Assembly (NCBI RefSeq): GCF_013385985.1
Contig: NZ_JACAOY010000005.1
Location: 38,703-102,702, forward strand
Direction: 5' to 3'
From: Pseudomonas sp. B6002
GTDB lineage: Bacteria > Pseudomonadota > Gammaproteobacteria > Pseudomonadales > Pseudomonadaceae
DNA length: 64,000 bases
Part shown: positions 34,913 to 44,936 of the stretch, in pieces
Position numbering within the stretch: position 1 is the stretch's first letter
How the letters are laid out: every line of letters starts with the position of its first letter
Translations under genes and position numbers: made by a program
The notes under the pieces: generated by a model
What the model saw: only the letters and a program-made list of their open reading frames with translations
What the model was told of the DNA's origin: nothing
Database searches by the model: none

Positions 34913-37654
34913 TTACGAGGCGATTAGCTGGCGCAGCACGTAGTGCAAGATCCCCCCCGCCTTGAAGTATTCAACTTCGTTAAGCGTATCAATCCGGCAC
35001 AACACCTCCACCTTCTCGCTACGGCCATCCTCCCGCGTAATCACCAGTGTCAGGTTCATTCGGGGCTCGATTTCGGCATCGGTCAGTCCGAGGATGTCGA
35101 TCTTCTCCTTGCCCGTCAGCTTGAGCGTCTTGCGGTTCTGATCCAGCTTGAACTGCAACGGCAACACGCCCATGCCCACCAGGTTGGAGCGGTGAATCCG
35201 CTCGAAACTCTCGGCGATCACCGCCTTGACCCCCAGCAGGTTGGTGCCCTTGGCGGCCCAGTCGCGGCTGGAGCCGGTGCCGTACTCTTGCCCTGCGACC
35301 ACCACCAGCGGCGTGCCCGAGGCCTGGTATTTCATCGAGGCATCGTAGATCGCCATCTTCTCGCCGGTCGGGATGTACAGCGTATTGCCGCCTTCCTCAC
35401 CGCCGAGCATTTCGTTGCGGATACGGATGTTGGCAAAGGTGCCGCGCATCATCACTTCATGGTTGCCCCGGCGTGAGCCGTAGGAGTTGAAGTCGCGCGG
35501 TTCCACGCCTTGCTCGCGCAGGTAGCGCCCGGCCGGGCTGTCGGTCTTGATGTTGCCGGCGGGGGAGATGTGGTCGGTGGTCACCGAGTCCCCCAGCAGG
35601 GCCAGTACATTGGCACCTTTGACGTCTTTGATTTCCGGCAACGGCCCGGAAATGTCGTCAAAGAACGGCGGATGCTGAATGTAGGTGGAATCCTTCTGCC
35701 ACACGTAAGTCGCCGCCTGGGGCACTTCAATGGCCTGCCATTGCTCGTCACCAGCAAACACTTCGGCGTATTCCTTGTGGAACATGCCGGTGCTGACCTG
35801 GGCCACGGCGTCGGCAATTTCCTTACTGCTTGGCCAGATGTCCTTGAGGTACACCGGCTTGCCGTCCTTGCCTTCGCCCAGCGGTTCGCTGCTGATGTCG
35901 ATGCGCACCGTGCCGGCCAGCGCATAAGCGACCACCAGCGGTGGCGAAGCCAGCCAGTTGGTTTTCACCAGTGGATGCACGCGGCCTTCGAAGTTACGGT
36001 TGCCGGACAAGACCGACGCCACGGCCAGGTCGGCCTTCTGGATGGCTTTTTCAATCGGCTCGGGCAACGGCCCGGAGTTGCCGATGCAGGTGGTGCAGCC
36101 ATAGCCCACCAGGTCGAAGCCGAGCTTATCCAGATACTGGGTAAGGCCCGCCGCTTTGTAATAGTCGGTGACCACTTTGGAGCCGGGTGCCAACGAGGTT
36201 TTCACCCACGGCTTGCGGGTCAGGCCTTTTTCCACGGCCTTTTTCGCCACCAGCCCGGCCGCCATCATCACGCTGGGGTTCGACGTGTTGGTGCACGAGG
36301 TGATCGCCGCGATCACCACCGCGCCGTTTTTCAGGCGATAGGTGTGGCCGTCGTACTCGTAGTCGGTTTCGCCCACCAGGTCGGCATTGCCCACGGCAAC
36401 GCCACCACCGCCTTCACTTTCCAGGCGACCTTCTTCCTTGCTGGCGGGTTTGAATTGCAGGTCGAGAAAGTCACTGAATGCCTGGCCCACATTCGGCAGC
36501 GCCACACGGTCTTGCGGACGCTTCGGCCCGGCCAGGCTGGCTTCGACGCTGCCCATGTCCAGGGCCAGGGTGTCGGTGAACACCGGTTCCTGGCCAGCGT
36601 TGCGCCACAGCCCCTGGGCCTTGGTGTAGGCCTCCACCAGCTTGACGGTTTCGGCGGGGCGGCCGGACAGGCGCAAGTAGTCCAGCGTCACTTCATCCAC
36701 CGGGAAAAAGCCGCAGGTTGCGCCATATTCCGGGGCCATGTTGGCGATGGTGGCGCGGTCGGCCAACGGTAGATCGGCCAGGCCGTCGCCGTAGAACTCG
36801 ACGAATTTACCCACTACACCTTTCTTGCGCAGCATCTGGGTGACGGTCAGCACCAGGTCGGTGGCGGTGATGCCTTCTTTCAGTTTGCCGGTGAGCTTGA
36901 AGCCGATCACTTCCGGGATCAGCATCGACACCGGCTGGCCGAGCATGGCCGCTTCAGCTTCGATACCGCCCACGCCCCAGCCCAGCACGCCCAGGCCGTT
37001 GATCATGGTGGTGTGGGAGTCGGTGCCCACCAAGGTGTCGGGGAAGGCGTAGGTGCGGCCGTCTTCGTCCTTGGTCCACACGGTGCGGCCCAGGTATTCG
37101 AGGTTGACCTGGTGGCAGATGCCGGTGCCCGGTGGCACCACGCTGAAGTTGTCGAAGGCGCTCTGGCCCCAACGCAGGAAGGCGTAGCGTTCGCCGTTGC
37201 GCTGCATTTCGATGTCGACGTTCTGCTCGAAGGCGTCGGCGTTACCGAACTTGTCGACCATCACCGAGTGGTCGATCACCAAATCCACGGGGGACAGCGG
37301 GTTGATGCGTTGCGGGTCGCCCCCGGCCTTGGCCACGGCGGCGCGCATGGCGGCCAGGTCGACCACGGCGGGTACGCCGGTAAAGTCTTGCATCAGCACG
37401 CGGGCGGGGCGGTATTGGATCTCGCGGTCGGACTGGCGCTCTTTGAGCCAGGCGGCGATGGCCTTGAGGTCGGCGCCGGTGACGGTCTTGTTGTCTTCCC
37501 AGCGCAGCAGGTTTTCCAGCAGCACCTTGAGCGACATCGGCAACTTGTCCAGGTCACCCAGGCTCTTGGCGGCTTCGGGCAGGCTGAAGTAGTGGTAGGT
37601 CTTGCTGTCTATTTGCAGGGTCTTAAGGGTTCTCAGGCTATCAAGCGATGACAT
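34913..37654 (-). CDS. acnA: Aconitate hydratase A
   Basis: The 913-residue aconitase/IRP-type enzyme interconverts citrate and isocitrate. The Fe-S cluster cysteines are in '[20 protein letters not shown]' and '[17 protein letters not shown]'. '[20 protein letters not shown]' precedes '[20 protein letters not shown]'. The C-terminal swivel domain carries '[20 protein letters not shown]' and '[16 protein letters not shown]'. The start at 37654 gives [10 protein letters not shown] and the usual family length. It is a single gene with its own divergent promoter region toward rlmM. Confidence 0.96.
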   Translation of the reverse strand: MSSLDSLRTLKTLQIDSKTYHYFSLPEAAKSLGDLDKLPMSLKVLLENLLRWEDNKTVTGADLKAIAAWLKERQSDREIQYRPARVLMQDFTGVPAVVDLAAMRAAVAKAGGDPQRINPLSPVDLVIDHSVMVDKFGNADAFEQNVDIEMQRNGERYAFLRWGQSAFDNFSVVPPGTGICHQVNLEYLGRTVWTKDEDGRTYAFPDTLVGTDSHTTMINGLGVLGWGVGGIEAEAAMLGQPVSMLIPEVIGFKLTGKLKEGITATDLVLTVTQMLRKKGVVGKFVEFYGDGLADLPLADRATIANMAPEYGATCGFFPVDEVTLDYLRLSGRPAETVKLVEAYTKAQGLWRNAGQEPVFTDTLALDMGSVEASLAGPKRPQDRVALPNVGQAFSDFLDLQFKPASKEEGRLESEGGGGVAVGNADLVGETDYEYDGHTYRLKNGAVVIAAITSCTNTSNPSVMMAAGLVAKKAVEKGLTRKPWVKTSLAPGSKVVTDYYKAAGLTQYLDKLGFDLVGYGCTTCIGNSGPLPEPIEKAIQKADLAVASVLSGNRNFEGRVHPLVKTNWLASPPLVVAYALAGTVRIDISSEPLGEGKDGKPVYLKDIWPSSKEIADAVAQVSTGMFHKEYAEVFAGDEQWQAIEVPQAATYVWQKDSTYIQHPPFFDDISGPLPEIKDVKGANVLALLGDSVTTDHISPAGNIKTDSPAGRYLREQGVEPRDFNSYGSRRGNHEVMMRGTFANIRIRNEMLGGEEGGNTLYIPTGEKMAIYDASMKYQASGTPLVVVAGQEYGTGSSRDWAAKGTNLLGVKAVIAESFERIHRSNLVGMGVLPLQFKLDQNRKTLKLTGKEKIDILGLTDAEIEPRMNLTLVITREDGRSEKVEVLCRIDTLNEVEYFKAGGILHYVLRQLIAS

Positions 37655-37850
37655 GACACGACTCCTTATGGTCCGCACGGCTACGGACCTGACGGGACGA
37701 ACAGAGCTATCAACTTAGCCCTGTTTTCATTAGCAGGCTAATAACTGGACTCTATCGTTGAGTCCAAGGTTCCGAAGTCCGTTATCATGCGCGGGTTTTC
37801 ATGACAGGCATTGCGACAGCGCAAGGTCGGTTGATTCACTTGGAGAGTTG

Positions 37851-38924
37851 ATGAACACCCTTTTTATGCACTGCCGCCCGGGTTTTGAAGGCGAAGTCTG
37901 TTCCGAAATCGCGGAGCACGCCGCGCGCCTGAACGTTTCCGGCTACGCCAAGGCCAAGACCGGCAGCGCCTGCGCCGAATTCGTCTGCACCGAAGAAGAC
38001 GGCGCCCAGCGCCTGATGCACGGCCAGCGTTTTGCCGAGCTGATCTTTCCACGGCAATGGGCGCGCGGGGTGTTCATCGACCTGCCGGAAACCGACCGCA
38101 TCAGCGTGATCCTCGCCCACCTGCGCGAATTCCCGGTGTGCGGCAGCCTGTGGCTGGAGATGGTCGACACCAACGACGGCAAGGAACTGTCGAACTTCTG
38201 CAAGAAGTTCGAAGTGCACCTGCGCAAAGCCTTGCTCAGCGCCGGCAAGCTGGTGGACGACCCGAGCAAGCCGCGCCTGCTGCTGACCTTCAAGAGCGGC
38301 CGCGAAGTGTTCATGGGCCTTGCCGAGTCGAACAACTCCGCGATGTGGCCGATGGGTATCCCGCGTTTGAAATTCCCCCGCGAAGCGCCGAGCCGCTCGA
38401 CCCTCAAGCTGGAAGAGGCCTGGCACCACTTCATCCCCCGCGACCAATGGGATGAGCGCTTGCACGGCGACATGACCGGCGTCGACCTCGGCGCCGCGCC
38501 GGGTGGCTGGACCTGGCAACTGGTCAATCGCGGCATGCTGGTGACTGCCATCGACAACGGCCCCATGGCCGAAAGCCTGATGGACACCGGCCTGGTGCAG
38601 CACCTGATGGCCGACGGCTTCACCTTCGTGCCCAAGCAGCCGGTGGACTGGATGGTCTGCGATATCGTCGAAAAACCTGCACGCAACGCCGCGCTGCTGG
38701 AAACCTGGATCGGTGAAGGGCATTGCCGCGAGGCGGTGGTCAACCTGAAGTTGCCGATGAAGCAACGCTATGCCGAAGTGAAGCGCTTGCTCGAACGCAT
38801 CGAGGAGGGCTTCAAGGCACGTGGCATTCGCGTGGAGATCGGGTGCAAGCAGCTGTATCACGACCGAGAGGAAGTGACCTGCCACCTGCGTCGACTGGTG
38901 GACGTTGTGAAGAAGCGCAAGTAA
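37851..38924 (+). CDS. rlmM: 23S rRNA 2'-O-ribose methyltransferase (C2498)
   Basis: The 357-residue product matches RlmM. The N-terminal THUMP-like part starts 'MNTLFMHCRPGFEGEVCSE'. The catalytic domain has the SAM loop 'GVDLGAAPGGWTWQLVNRG' and 'DWMVCDIVEKPAR', then 'VVNLKLPMKQRY' with the catalytic Lys. It 2'-O-methylates C2498 of 23S rRNA. ATG 37851 follows TTGGAGAG. Its last 113 bp overlap the antisense end of the terpene cyclase frame. Confidence 0.95.
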   Translation: MNTLFMHCRPGFEGEVCSEIAEHAARLNVSGYAKAKTGSACAEFVCTEEDGAQRLMHGQRFAELIFPRQWARGVFIDLPETDRISVILAHLREFPVCGSLWLEMVDTNDGKELSNFCKKFEVHLRKALLSAGKLVDDPSKPRLLLTFKSGREVFMGLAESNNSAMWPMGIPRLKFPREAPSRSTLKLEEAWHHFIPRDQWDERLHGDMTGVDLGAAPGGWTWQLVNRGMLVTAIDNGPMAESLMDTGLVQHLMADGFTFVPKQPVDWMVCDIVEKPARNAALLETWIGEGHCREAVVNLKLPMKQRYAEVKRLLERIEEGFKARGIRVEIGCKQLYHDREEVTCHLRRLVDVVKKRK

Positions 38925-40347
38925 GCACGTCGGCCAGGGCGTTCAGCGTGAAGATCGTGGCCAGTACCGGGAAGTGATACGGAATCGGCCTCGGTGCGGC
39001 CTGGTCAGCCAACAAGTGGCGGCGCGTGTGGCGATGCTTTTTCAGGTAGTTCAGGCCACGCTGCAGGCTGTCCGAATAGCCCCCGTGGCTGAGGGCGCTG
39101 AGGGCATGGGCGCTGCTGATCACGTCGCTGGCCTGCCCGGCCACCTGGCCCCAGCCGCCATCCGGGTTTTGTGCCTGATGCAGGTAGGCGATGGACCTGG
39201 CCAGCACCGCCTCGCCTGGGCGGCCCGACACACGCAGCGCGGCGCTGACCCGCGCGATGGCAAAGTTCGCGCACAGGCTCCAACTGCGCTCGAACGTGCC
39301 GTCGTCGTGCTGGGCACCCAGCAGAAAATCCAGCGCGTTATCCAGCACCTCCCCATAGGCTCGCCCTGCGGGCGCCAGCACCATGACCACGTTGGCCGTC
39401 ATGGTGGTTTCGGAAGGGTGATGGCGCAGGTAGGTGGCAAAGCCTCCATCCGGGTTGGCCATGCTCGCGAGGTAATCCTGCCCACGCCGGATAGACGCGG
39501 CATACCGCACCGGGTCCACATGCTGCAGGCACTCGATCGCCAGGCACGTGCTGTCGATATCGGTTTGACGCACGCTTTCGGTGTAGGCCCAGGCCCCGTC
39601 CAAAGCCTGCTGCGACTCCAGGTAGTCGGCGATCTGCCGCAGCCGGGGCGAGCGCCTGCCGGTCTTGCTCAGGGCTAGGCCGGCAAAGGCGCTGAGGTAG
39701 ACCGTCATGTGGGGGATAAACGGCAACCCGCCATCGGCGTTGCGCTGCTCGAGCAGGCTATGGATGCCCAGGATCAGCAGGGGGTGGTGGGGAGCAACGG
39801 CGTGTAACGCCAGCAGGCTCAACAAGTGCGCCGAAAGATGACCTTCCCACACTTCCCTGGCACTGCCGTGTGCCAGCTGGTCGAGCAGAAAGACACGGTC
39901 CTGGGCGTTGATCGGTTGCCCGTTGCCATGGGCATTGATGATCTTGATCGCGCACAGTGTCAGGCACACCCAAGAGGCCTGGCCGTGGTAGCGGATACGG
40001 TCGACTTCATCGCTTGGCAAGTACGGCGTGGCGTGGATCAGCGCGAAATAGGTGACGAACATCCACTGCTTGCGCTCGTCTCCCGGGAGGTGCGCGGGCG
40101 GTGTATTGGCGATCAGGCAGCGCTCGAGCGGGTTCAGCGTGTCCCGTTGTTTGTAGCGTTCCAGAAACCTGGCCAGCGTGCGTTGTACCTGTGGCAGGTA
40201 GTGCATGCGGCGCAACAACGCCAGCATCAATAGGGATTCCAGGCCACGGCTGTTGCAGCGCTGGCGTATTGAACCCTGATCGTCTACGAAGGAAAGCAGG
40301 TCATTTCGAATAGCCTTAGTCAGGGTATATATCGAAGAGTGCTTCAT
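38812..40347 (-). CDS. Class II-like terpene cyclase (squalene/labdane cyclase fold)
   Basis: The 511-residue product has repeated QW-type motifs of the prenyltransferase/squalene cyclase alpha-barrel fold: 'QRNADGGLPF', 'QQALDGAWAY', 'ANPDGGFATY', 'QHDDGTFERSW' and 'QNPDGGWGQ'. The protonating motif of class II cyclases (DxDD) appears as D263-I-D265-S-T in 'RQTDIDSTCLAIECLQ'. The middle Asp, the usual acid, is kept and the fourth residue is Ser. Length and motif position fit bacterial class II diterpene cyclases rather than squalene-hopene cyclases (~650 residues). ATG 40347 (MKHSS) and 40356 (MLSMK) are both possible. The last ~37 residues are read antisense through rlmM and are probably not part of the ancestral protein. 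It is divergent from a class I terpene synthase gene. Confidence 0.8.
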   Translation of the reverse strand: MKHSSIYTLTKAIRNDLLSFVDDQGSIRQRCNSRGLESLLMLALLRRMHYLPQVQRTLARFLERYKQRDTLNPLERCLIANTPPAHLPGDERKQWMFVTYFALIHATPYLPSDEVDRIRYHGQASWVCLTLCAIKIINAHGNGQPINAQDRVFLLDQLAHGSAREVWEGHLSAHLLSLLALHAVAPHHPLLILGIHSLLEQRNADGGLPFIPHMTVYLSAFAGLALSKTGRRSPRLRQIADYLESQQALDGAWAYTESVRQTDIDSTCLAIECLQHVDPVRYAASIRRGQDYLASMANPDGGFATYLRHHPSETTMTANVVMVLAPAGRAYGEVLDNALDFLLGAQHDDGTFERSWSLCANFAIARVSAALRVSGRPGEAVLARSIAYLHQAQNPDGGWGQVAGQASDVISSAHALSALSHGGYSDSLQRGLNYLKKHRHTRRHLLADQAAPRPIPYHFPVLATIFTLNALADVLTCASSQRPPVDAGGRSLPLGRDTAACTRSPRECHVP

Positions 40348-40525
40348 GCTCAGCATTCGCGCCGACCCTGAAAGATATAGCCCATCGCTAGTTATAGTGA
40401 GTTCAGCGCAAGCTGCCGAGATCGGTTGGCGATACTGCGCGGGGCCATTAGTGCGAAAGAGCATTTTGCAGGCCGTGGGTTTTGTGGTGTTTAAGCAGGG
40501 TGTGAATCGCTGACAGGGCCTTACT
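40348..40525. promoter_or_regulatory. Divergent promoter region of the terpene gene pair
   Basis: These 178 bp separate the two terpene genes and must drive both. The stretch around 40373-40400 is AT-richer ('gatatagcccatcgctagtt', 'atagtgag') than the surroundings and could supply -10 elements in either direction. I could not assign a specific regulator site. Confidence 0.4.
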
Positions 40526-41596
40526 GTGAAACCCATCGTCATCCCGGCCATTTATTGCCCGCTGCCTGTGTTGTCGCATCCCGAGGCGACAATGATTGAG
40601 CAGCCCTGCCTGGAGTGGCTGGCGCAGTGGAAGCTCTTCCCCGACACCGCCCAACGTGACCGCTTGGCGGTTGCCGGCATTGGCCCGCTGTGCGGCATGA
40701 TTTACCCGCAAGGGCCGTTGGCACGGTTGCAAGTGGCGACCGATTACATGATCTGGACATTTGCCTACGACGATGAGATCTGTGACGAGGGCCCGGCCAG
40801 TGGCGATCCGAATGCGCTGATCAGTGCCACCAGCCGAATACAGCGCATGCTGGAATCGCCTGAGGTCGCGGTGGACGCCACCGATCGTTATGGGCTGGCG
40901 TTGCGCGACATTCGCCGGCGCATGATGGCGCTGGGGTCGGCGAGGGAGGCCGCTCGATTGACCGCCGTGTTGCGCACGTACTTCATGGCTGAAATGTGGA
41001 AAGCCGTCGCCCCACGCCCCACGCTGAGTGACTATGTGACGCAACGGCTCATGGGCGGCGGAGGCGTGACGTTTCCGATGTTCTGCTACTGGGTGCCGAA
41101 CGTCAGCCTGAGTGAAAAAACCTTGGTGGACCGCCGCGTCATGGCGCTGACGGAAATAGCCGCTTTTTTTGCGGTACTGGATAACGACCTGTTCTCCTTC
41201 CCCAAGGACTCGATGCGTGGCCAGGACAAGAAAGGGCACAACCTGGTGGACGCCGTTAGCCGGGAATATGACTGTTCGCCGTCGGACGCAATCGTCACGG
41301 TGGTGCGCATGCGCGAGCGGATCCTAGGGCTGTACCTGCGGCTCCAACGCAGCTTGCGTGGGCAGGCGAGCGTCGGGCTGAGGCGTTATCTGTCAGGCCT
41401 GGATTGCTACATCAGCGGTGAGTTGCAATGGCATCGGATGTCGCCCAGGTATCGCTATATCAACGCGGTCGATGGCGCGTGCTGCCTGGTGGGGGCGGAC
41501 GTTGCAGAAGAACCGCAGGATGACAGCACGGAGCCCCTGCCCATCGCTTCGATTGCCTGGTGGTGGCATTACGATCCGGCAGGCAAAACCACCTGA
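40526..41596 (+). CDS. Class I terpene synthase
   Basis: The 356-residue product has all bacterial class I terpene synthase motifs. The aspartate-rich motif is D82-D-E-I-C-D87 in 'TFAYDDEICDEGP'. The NSE triad is N220-D-L-F-S224-F-P-K-D228. A C-terminal WxxxxxRY is 'WHRMSPRY'. These bind Mg2+ and ionise an allylic diphosphate, giving a hydrocarbon or alcohol. It begins with GTG preceded by CAGGG. The divergent class II-like cyclase suggests the two act in sequence: bicyclic diphosphate formation, then ionisation of the diphosphate. The product is unknown, and no prenyl diphosphate synthase or P450 lies nearby. Confidence 0.85.
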   Translation: MKPIVIPAIYCPLPVLSHPEATMIEQPCLEWLAQWKLFPDTAQRDRLAVAGIGPLCGMIYPQGPLARLQVATDYMIWTFAYDDEICDEGPASGDPNALISATSRIQRMLESPEVAVDATDRYGLALRDIRRRMMALGSAREAARLTAVLRTYFMAEMWKAVAPRPTLSDYVTQRLMGGGGVTFPMFCYWVPNVSLSEKTLVDRRVMALTEIAAFFAVLDNDLFSFPKDSMRGQDKKGHNLVDAVSREYDCSPSDAIVTVVRMRERILGLYLRLQRSLRGQASVGLRRYLSGLDCYISGELQWHRMSPRYRYINAVDGACCLVGADVAEEPQDDSTEPLPIASIAWWWHYDPAGKTT

Positions 41597-41653
41597 GCGG
41601 TGGTGAGGCGGCTGAAATTGGGCAACAATGCACGCCAGTTTCAGGAGTGAACC

Positions 41654-41905
41654 ATGAGCGATATGTTTGACACCGCCGTCGACGGCACCCTCGATGCCAC
41701 CGGCCTCAACTGCCCGGAACCGGTGATGATGCTGCACCAGCACATCCGTGACTTGCCGCCAGGCGGCTTGCTCAAGGTGATCGCCACCGACCCGTCGACC
41801 CGCCGCGATATTCCCAAGTTCTGCGTGTTCCTGGACCACGAGCTGGTGGATCAGCAGGAGCAGGCGGGTACGTACCTGTACTGGATTCGCAAGAAGCTCG
41901 CCTGA
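41654..41905 (+). CDS. tusA: Sulfurtransferase TusA
   Basis: The 83-residue TusA relays persulfide sulfur for tRNA 2-thiouridine synthesis. The active Cys is C20 in '[16 protein letters not shown]', the family's CPxP motif. AGGAG lies just before the ATG. In relatives it is close to rlmM; here the terpene pair is placed between them. Confidence 0.93.
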   Translation: MSDMFDTAVDGTLDATGLNCPEPVMMLHQHIRDLPPGGLLKVIATDPSTRRDIPKFCVFLDHELVDQQEQAGTYLYWIRKKLA

Positions 41906-41910
41906 ACCTT

Positions 41911-41978
41911 GTAGGAGCCCGGCTTGCCGGCGATGGCGATTTCAAAGACGTCATCGCCGGCAAGCCGGGCTCCTACAG
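41911..41978. repeat. REP doublet
   Basis: 'gtaggagcccggcttgccgg' pairs with 'ccggcaagccgggctcctac' 28 bases later. It lies between convergent tusA and MATE genes. Confidence 0.8.
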
Positions 41979-42004
41979 GGGGGCGCAGTCATCGGGGGAG
42001 TGTG

Positions 42005-43399
42005 TCAGGCGTGCGCTGGCGCCAGGCGAATCCGCCGACGTGCGCTGCGTGCCAGGCGAATCACCAGCATCGCCGCCGCGCAGCTCAAGCCCACGATCAG
42101 CCCTTGCCACAGGCCGCTCGGCCCGCTGGCGGTGCCCAGCCAATCGGTCAGGCCCAGGGCGTAACCCACCGGCAATCCCACGCCCCAATAAGCAAACAGC
42201 GTCAATACCATGGTCACCCGTGTGTCCTGGTAGCCACGCAGGGCGCCGGCAGCGGTCACCTGGATCGCGTCAGAGAACTGGAACAGCGCCGCAAACACAA
42301 TCAACATCGACGCCACGTGGATCACCAGCGGGTCCGGGGTGTAGATCGCCGCGATCTGCTCGCGAAACAGCAGCATCAGGCTGCAGGACAGGCAGGCGTA
42401 GGTGAGGGCCGTGCCCATGCCGACCCCGGCTGCGAAGCGCGCTTGGCGCGGTTCGCCACGCCCGAGTGCCTGACCCACGCGCACCGTGACGGCCATGCTC
42501 AGGGAGTAGGGGATCATGAACACCAGCGAGCTGAAGTTCAGCGCGATCTGGTGCCCGGCCACCACGTTGGCGCCCAGGCTGCCGATCAACAGTGCGATGA
42601 CCGCAAAGATGCTCGACTCGGCAAAGACCGCGATGCCGATGGGCAGGCCGATGCTCAGCACGCGTTTGATCACTGCCCATTGCGGCCAGTCGAAACGCTT
42701 GAACAGCTCACTGCTCTGGTAAGCCGGGGCCCAGCGGGTCCAGGCGGCCAGGCCGAGCATCATCACCCACATCACAATCGCCGTGGCCCAGCCACAGCCC
42801 ACGCCACCCATGGCCGGCACGCCAAAGTGGCCGTAGATGAACACATAGTTGAGCGGGATGTTCAGCGCCAGCCCGCACAGGCCCATGACCATGCTCGGCC
42901 GCGTGCGGCCCAGGCCATCGCTGAAGCAGCGCAACACGTAATACAGGGCGATGGCCGGCATGCCGGACGCGATGCCATGCAGGTAGGCCATGCACGGCTT
43001 GATCAGCTCGGGGTCGACGTTCATCGCGTGCAGGATCGGTTCGGCGCTGATCAGCATCAACAACGCGGTCACCCCCACGACCAACGCCAGCCACAAGGAT
43101 TGGCGCACCAGGGGGCCGATCTCGTTGAACGTGCCCGCGCCGAAGCGCTGGGCAACCTTGGGCGTGGTGGCCAGCAAGGTGCCGGTCATCAGCAGGTAGA
43201 CGGGGATCCAGATCGAGTTGCCCAAGGCCACCGCCGCCAGGTCACGCGGGCTCACGCGCCCGGCCATCACCGCATCGACAAAACCCATGGCCGTGGTCGC
43301 CAATTGGCCAATCATGATCGGCAGGGCCAGGGTCAGCAGGCTGCGCACTTCGCGGCTGACGCGGGCGGGGCGGGAGAGGGCGGTGGTGGTTGTGTTCAC
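42005..43399 (-). CDS. MATE family multidrug efflux protein (NorM-like)
   Basis: The 464-residue membrane protein has twelve predicted helices and MatE signatures 'LALPIMIGQLATTAMGFVDA', 'VMAGRVSPRDLAAVALGNSI' and 'VRVGQALGRGEPRQARFAAG'. It probably exports cationic drugs or metabolites using Na+ or H+. The frame opens at 43456. GTG 43399 gives MNTTTTALSRPARVS, a start I consider usual for the family, though its Shine-Dalgarno is poor. Whether it exports the adjacent terpenoid is pure speculation. Confidence 0.88.
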   Translation of the reverse strand: MNTTTTALSRPARVSREVRSLLTLALPIMIGQLATTAMGFVDAVMAGRVSPRDLAAVALGNSIWIPVYLLMTGTLLATTPKVAQRFGAGTFNEIGPLVRQSLWLALVVGVTALLMLISAEPILHAMNVDPELIKPCMAYLHGIASGMPAIALYYVLRCFSDGLGRTRPSMVMGLCGLALNIPLNYVFIYGHFGVPAMGGVGCGWATAIVMWVMMLGLAAWTRWAPAYQSSELFKRFDWPQWAVIKRVLSIGLPIGIAVFAESSIFAVIALLIGSLGANVVAGHQIALNFSSLVFMIPYSLSMAVTVRVGQALGRGEPRQARFAAGVGMGTALTYACLSCSLMLLFREQIAAIYTPDPLVIHVASMLIVFAALFQFSDAIQVTAAGALRGYQDTRVTMVLTLFAYWGVGLPVGYALGLTDWLGTASGPSGLWQGLIVGLSCAAAMLVIRLARSARRRIRLAPAHA

Positions 43400-43520
43400 G
43401 TACAGGTGTCCGGTCAGAAGAAGCGCAAGGACCGCGAAGTCTACGCTTTGACGCACCGGTCAGGAAAAAACCTGTGTTAGGGATTTGTAAGCAATCGCTC
43501 TCCTGTTGGCGCCGGCTTTT

Positions 43521-43607
43521 GTGGGAGCTGGCTTGCCTGCGATGCAGGCACCTCGGTCAATCAGCTGTACCTAAGTGATGCTATCGCGGGCAAGCCCGGC
43601 TCCCACA
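43521..43607. repeat. REP doublet
   Basis: 'gtgggagctggcttgcctgcgatg' and 'catcgcgggcaagcc'-type inverse ('tatcgcgggcaagcccggct', 'cccac') enclose about 40 bases upstream of pdxB. This one lies between divergent genes rather than convergent ones. Confidence 0.8.
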
Positions 43608-43662
43608 CAAGCCCTCTTGGAGTGGATATGTGTACACTGCGAGTCCGCGAAAGGAGCCTGCC

Positions 43663-44805
43663 ATGTTGATTGTTGCCGACGAAAATATCCCGCTGCTCGA
43701 TGCATTCTTCGAAGGGTTTGGCGAGATTCGCCGGGTGCCCGGCCGGTCCATCGACCGCGCCACGGTCGAGCAGGCCGATGTGTTGCTGGTTCGCTCGGTG
43801 ACCAACGTCAACCGCGCCTTGCTGGACGGGACCCGCGTGCGTTTTGTCGGCACCTGCACCATCGGTACCGATCACCTGGACCTCGACTACTTCCAGCAGG
43901 CTGGCATCCAGTGGTCCAGCGCCCCCGGCTGCAATGCGCGTGGGGTGGTGGACTATGTGCTGGGCAGCTTGCAGACCCTGGCAGAAATCGAGGGGGCCGA
44001 CCTCAATACGCGCACTTACGGGGTGGTCGGTGCGGGCGAAGTCGGCGGGCGCCTGGTCAAGGTGCTCAAGGGCCTGGGCTGGAACGTGCTGGTGTGTGAC
44101 CCGCCGCGTCAGATCGCCGAAGAGGGCGACTACGTGAGCCTGCAGCAGATCATCGAACAGTGCGACGTGATCAGCCTGCACACGCCACTGACCAAGTCCG
44201 GCAACGGTTCCACCTGGCACCTGTTCGACCGCGAGCGGCTCAACGCACTCAAGACCGGCACCTGGTTGATCAATGCCAGCCGGGGCCCGGTGGTGGATAA
44301 CGCCGCCCTGCGTGAGGTGCTGCTGGCGCGCGAGGACCTGCAAGCGGTGTTGGACGTGTGGGAAGGCGAGCCTGAAGTGGACGTCGACCTGGCTGACCTG
44401 TGTGTGCTGGCCACGCCGCACATCGCCGGTTACAGCCTGGACGGCAAACAGCGCGGCACCGCACAGATTTATCAGGCGTTCTGTGCGCACCTGGGCCAGA
44501 AACCCAGCCTCCAACTGAGCGACTTGCTGCCGCCACCCTGGCTGGCCGAAGTGCACTTGAATGCCGCCACCGACCCCGCCTGGGCCTTGGCCACCTTGTG
44601 CCGCAGCGTGTATGACCCGCGCCGGGACGATGCGGATTTCCGCCGCAGCCTGGTGGGCAGCGTGGACGAACAGCGCAAGGCGTTTGACCTGCTGCGCAAG
44701 CACTACCCGGAGCGCCGCGAGATCGACGGCTTGAAGGTGCGCATCAATGGAGAGTCCGCTGTGCTGTCGTCGATCGTCTCTGCGCTGGGCGCCGACGCGC
44801 TCTAA
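43663..44805 (+). CDS. pdxB: 4-phosphoerythronate dehydrogenase
   Basis: The 380-residue PdxB oxidises 4-phosphoerythronate in pyridoxal phosphate synthesis. The N-terminal D-2-hydroxyacid dehydrogenase fold includes '[20 protein letters not shown]' for NAD binding, '[10 protein letters not shown]' with the catalytic Arg, '[10 protein letters not shown]' with the Glu and '[13 protein letters not shown]' with the His. The C-terminal PdxB dimerisation domain is '[19 protein letters not shown]'. ATG 43663 has AAAGGAG before it. Confidence 0.95.
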   Translation: MLIVADENIPLLDAFFEGFGEIRRVPGRSIDRATVEQADVLLVRSVTNVNRALLDGTRVRFVGTCTIGTDHLDLDYFQQAGIQWSSAPGCNARGVVDYVLGSLQTLAEIEGADLNTRTYGVVGAGEVGGRLVKVLKGLGWNVLVCDPPRQIAEEGDYVSLQQIIEQCDVISLHTPLTKSGNGSTWHLFDRERLNALKTGTWLINASRGPVVDNAALREVLLAREDLQAVLDVWEGEPEVDVDLADLCVLATPHIAGYSLDGKQRGTAQIYQAFCAHLGQKPSLQLSDLLPPPWLAEVHLNAATDPAWALATLCRSVYDPRRDDADFRRSLVGSVDEQRKAFDLLRKHYPERREIDGLKVRINGESAVLSSIVSALGADAL

Positions 44806-44817
44806 ATTGTGCCCATT

Positions 44818-44882
44818 GTAGGAGCCGGCTTGCCGGCGATGGCAATCGCAAGAACGCCATCGCCGGCAAGCCGGCTCCTACA
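44818..44882. repeat. REP doublet
   Basis: 'gtaggagccggcttgccggc' and its inverse 'gccggcaagccggctcctac' flank 'gatggcaatcgcaagaacgccatc', itself partly palindromic. It follows the pdxB stop. Confidence 0.85.
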
Positions 44883-44890
44883 GGGGGGCA

Positions 44891-44918
44891 TAAAAAAACC
44901 GGCCACCAGGGCCGGTCT
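44891..44918 (-). terminator. Rho-independent terminator of the small PA1571-like gene
   Basis: Stem accggcc / ggccggt (7 bp, 5-base loop) is followed on the minus strand by a run of seven T. It sits 18 bp after the stop of the 59-codon minus-strand gene. Confidence 0.8.
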
Positions 44919-44936
44919 TGAAAGAGCTTGGGCGCG

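Noticed and set aside
41924-43480. 518-codon open frame antisense to the MATE gene
   Set aside because: The His/Gln/Arg-rich product has no family resemblance, and the frame begins inside a REP element.
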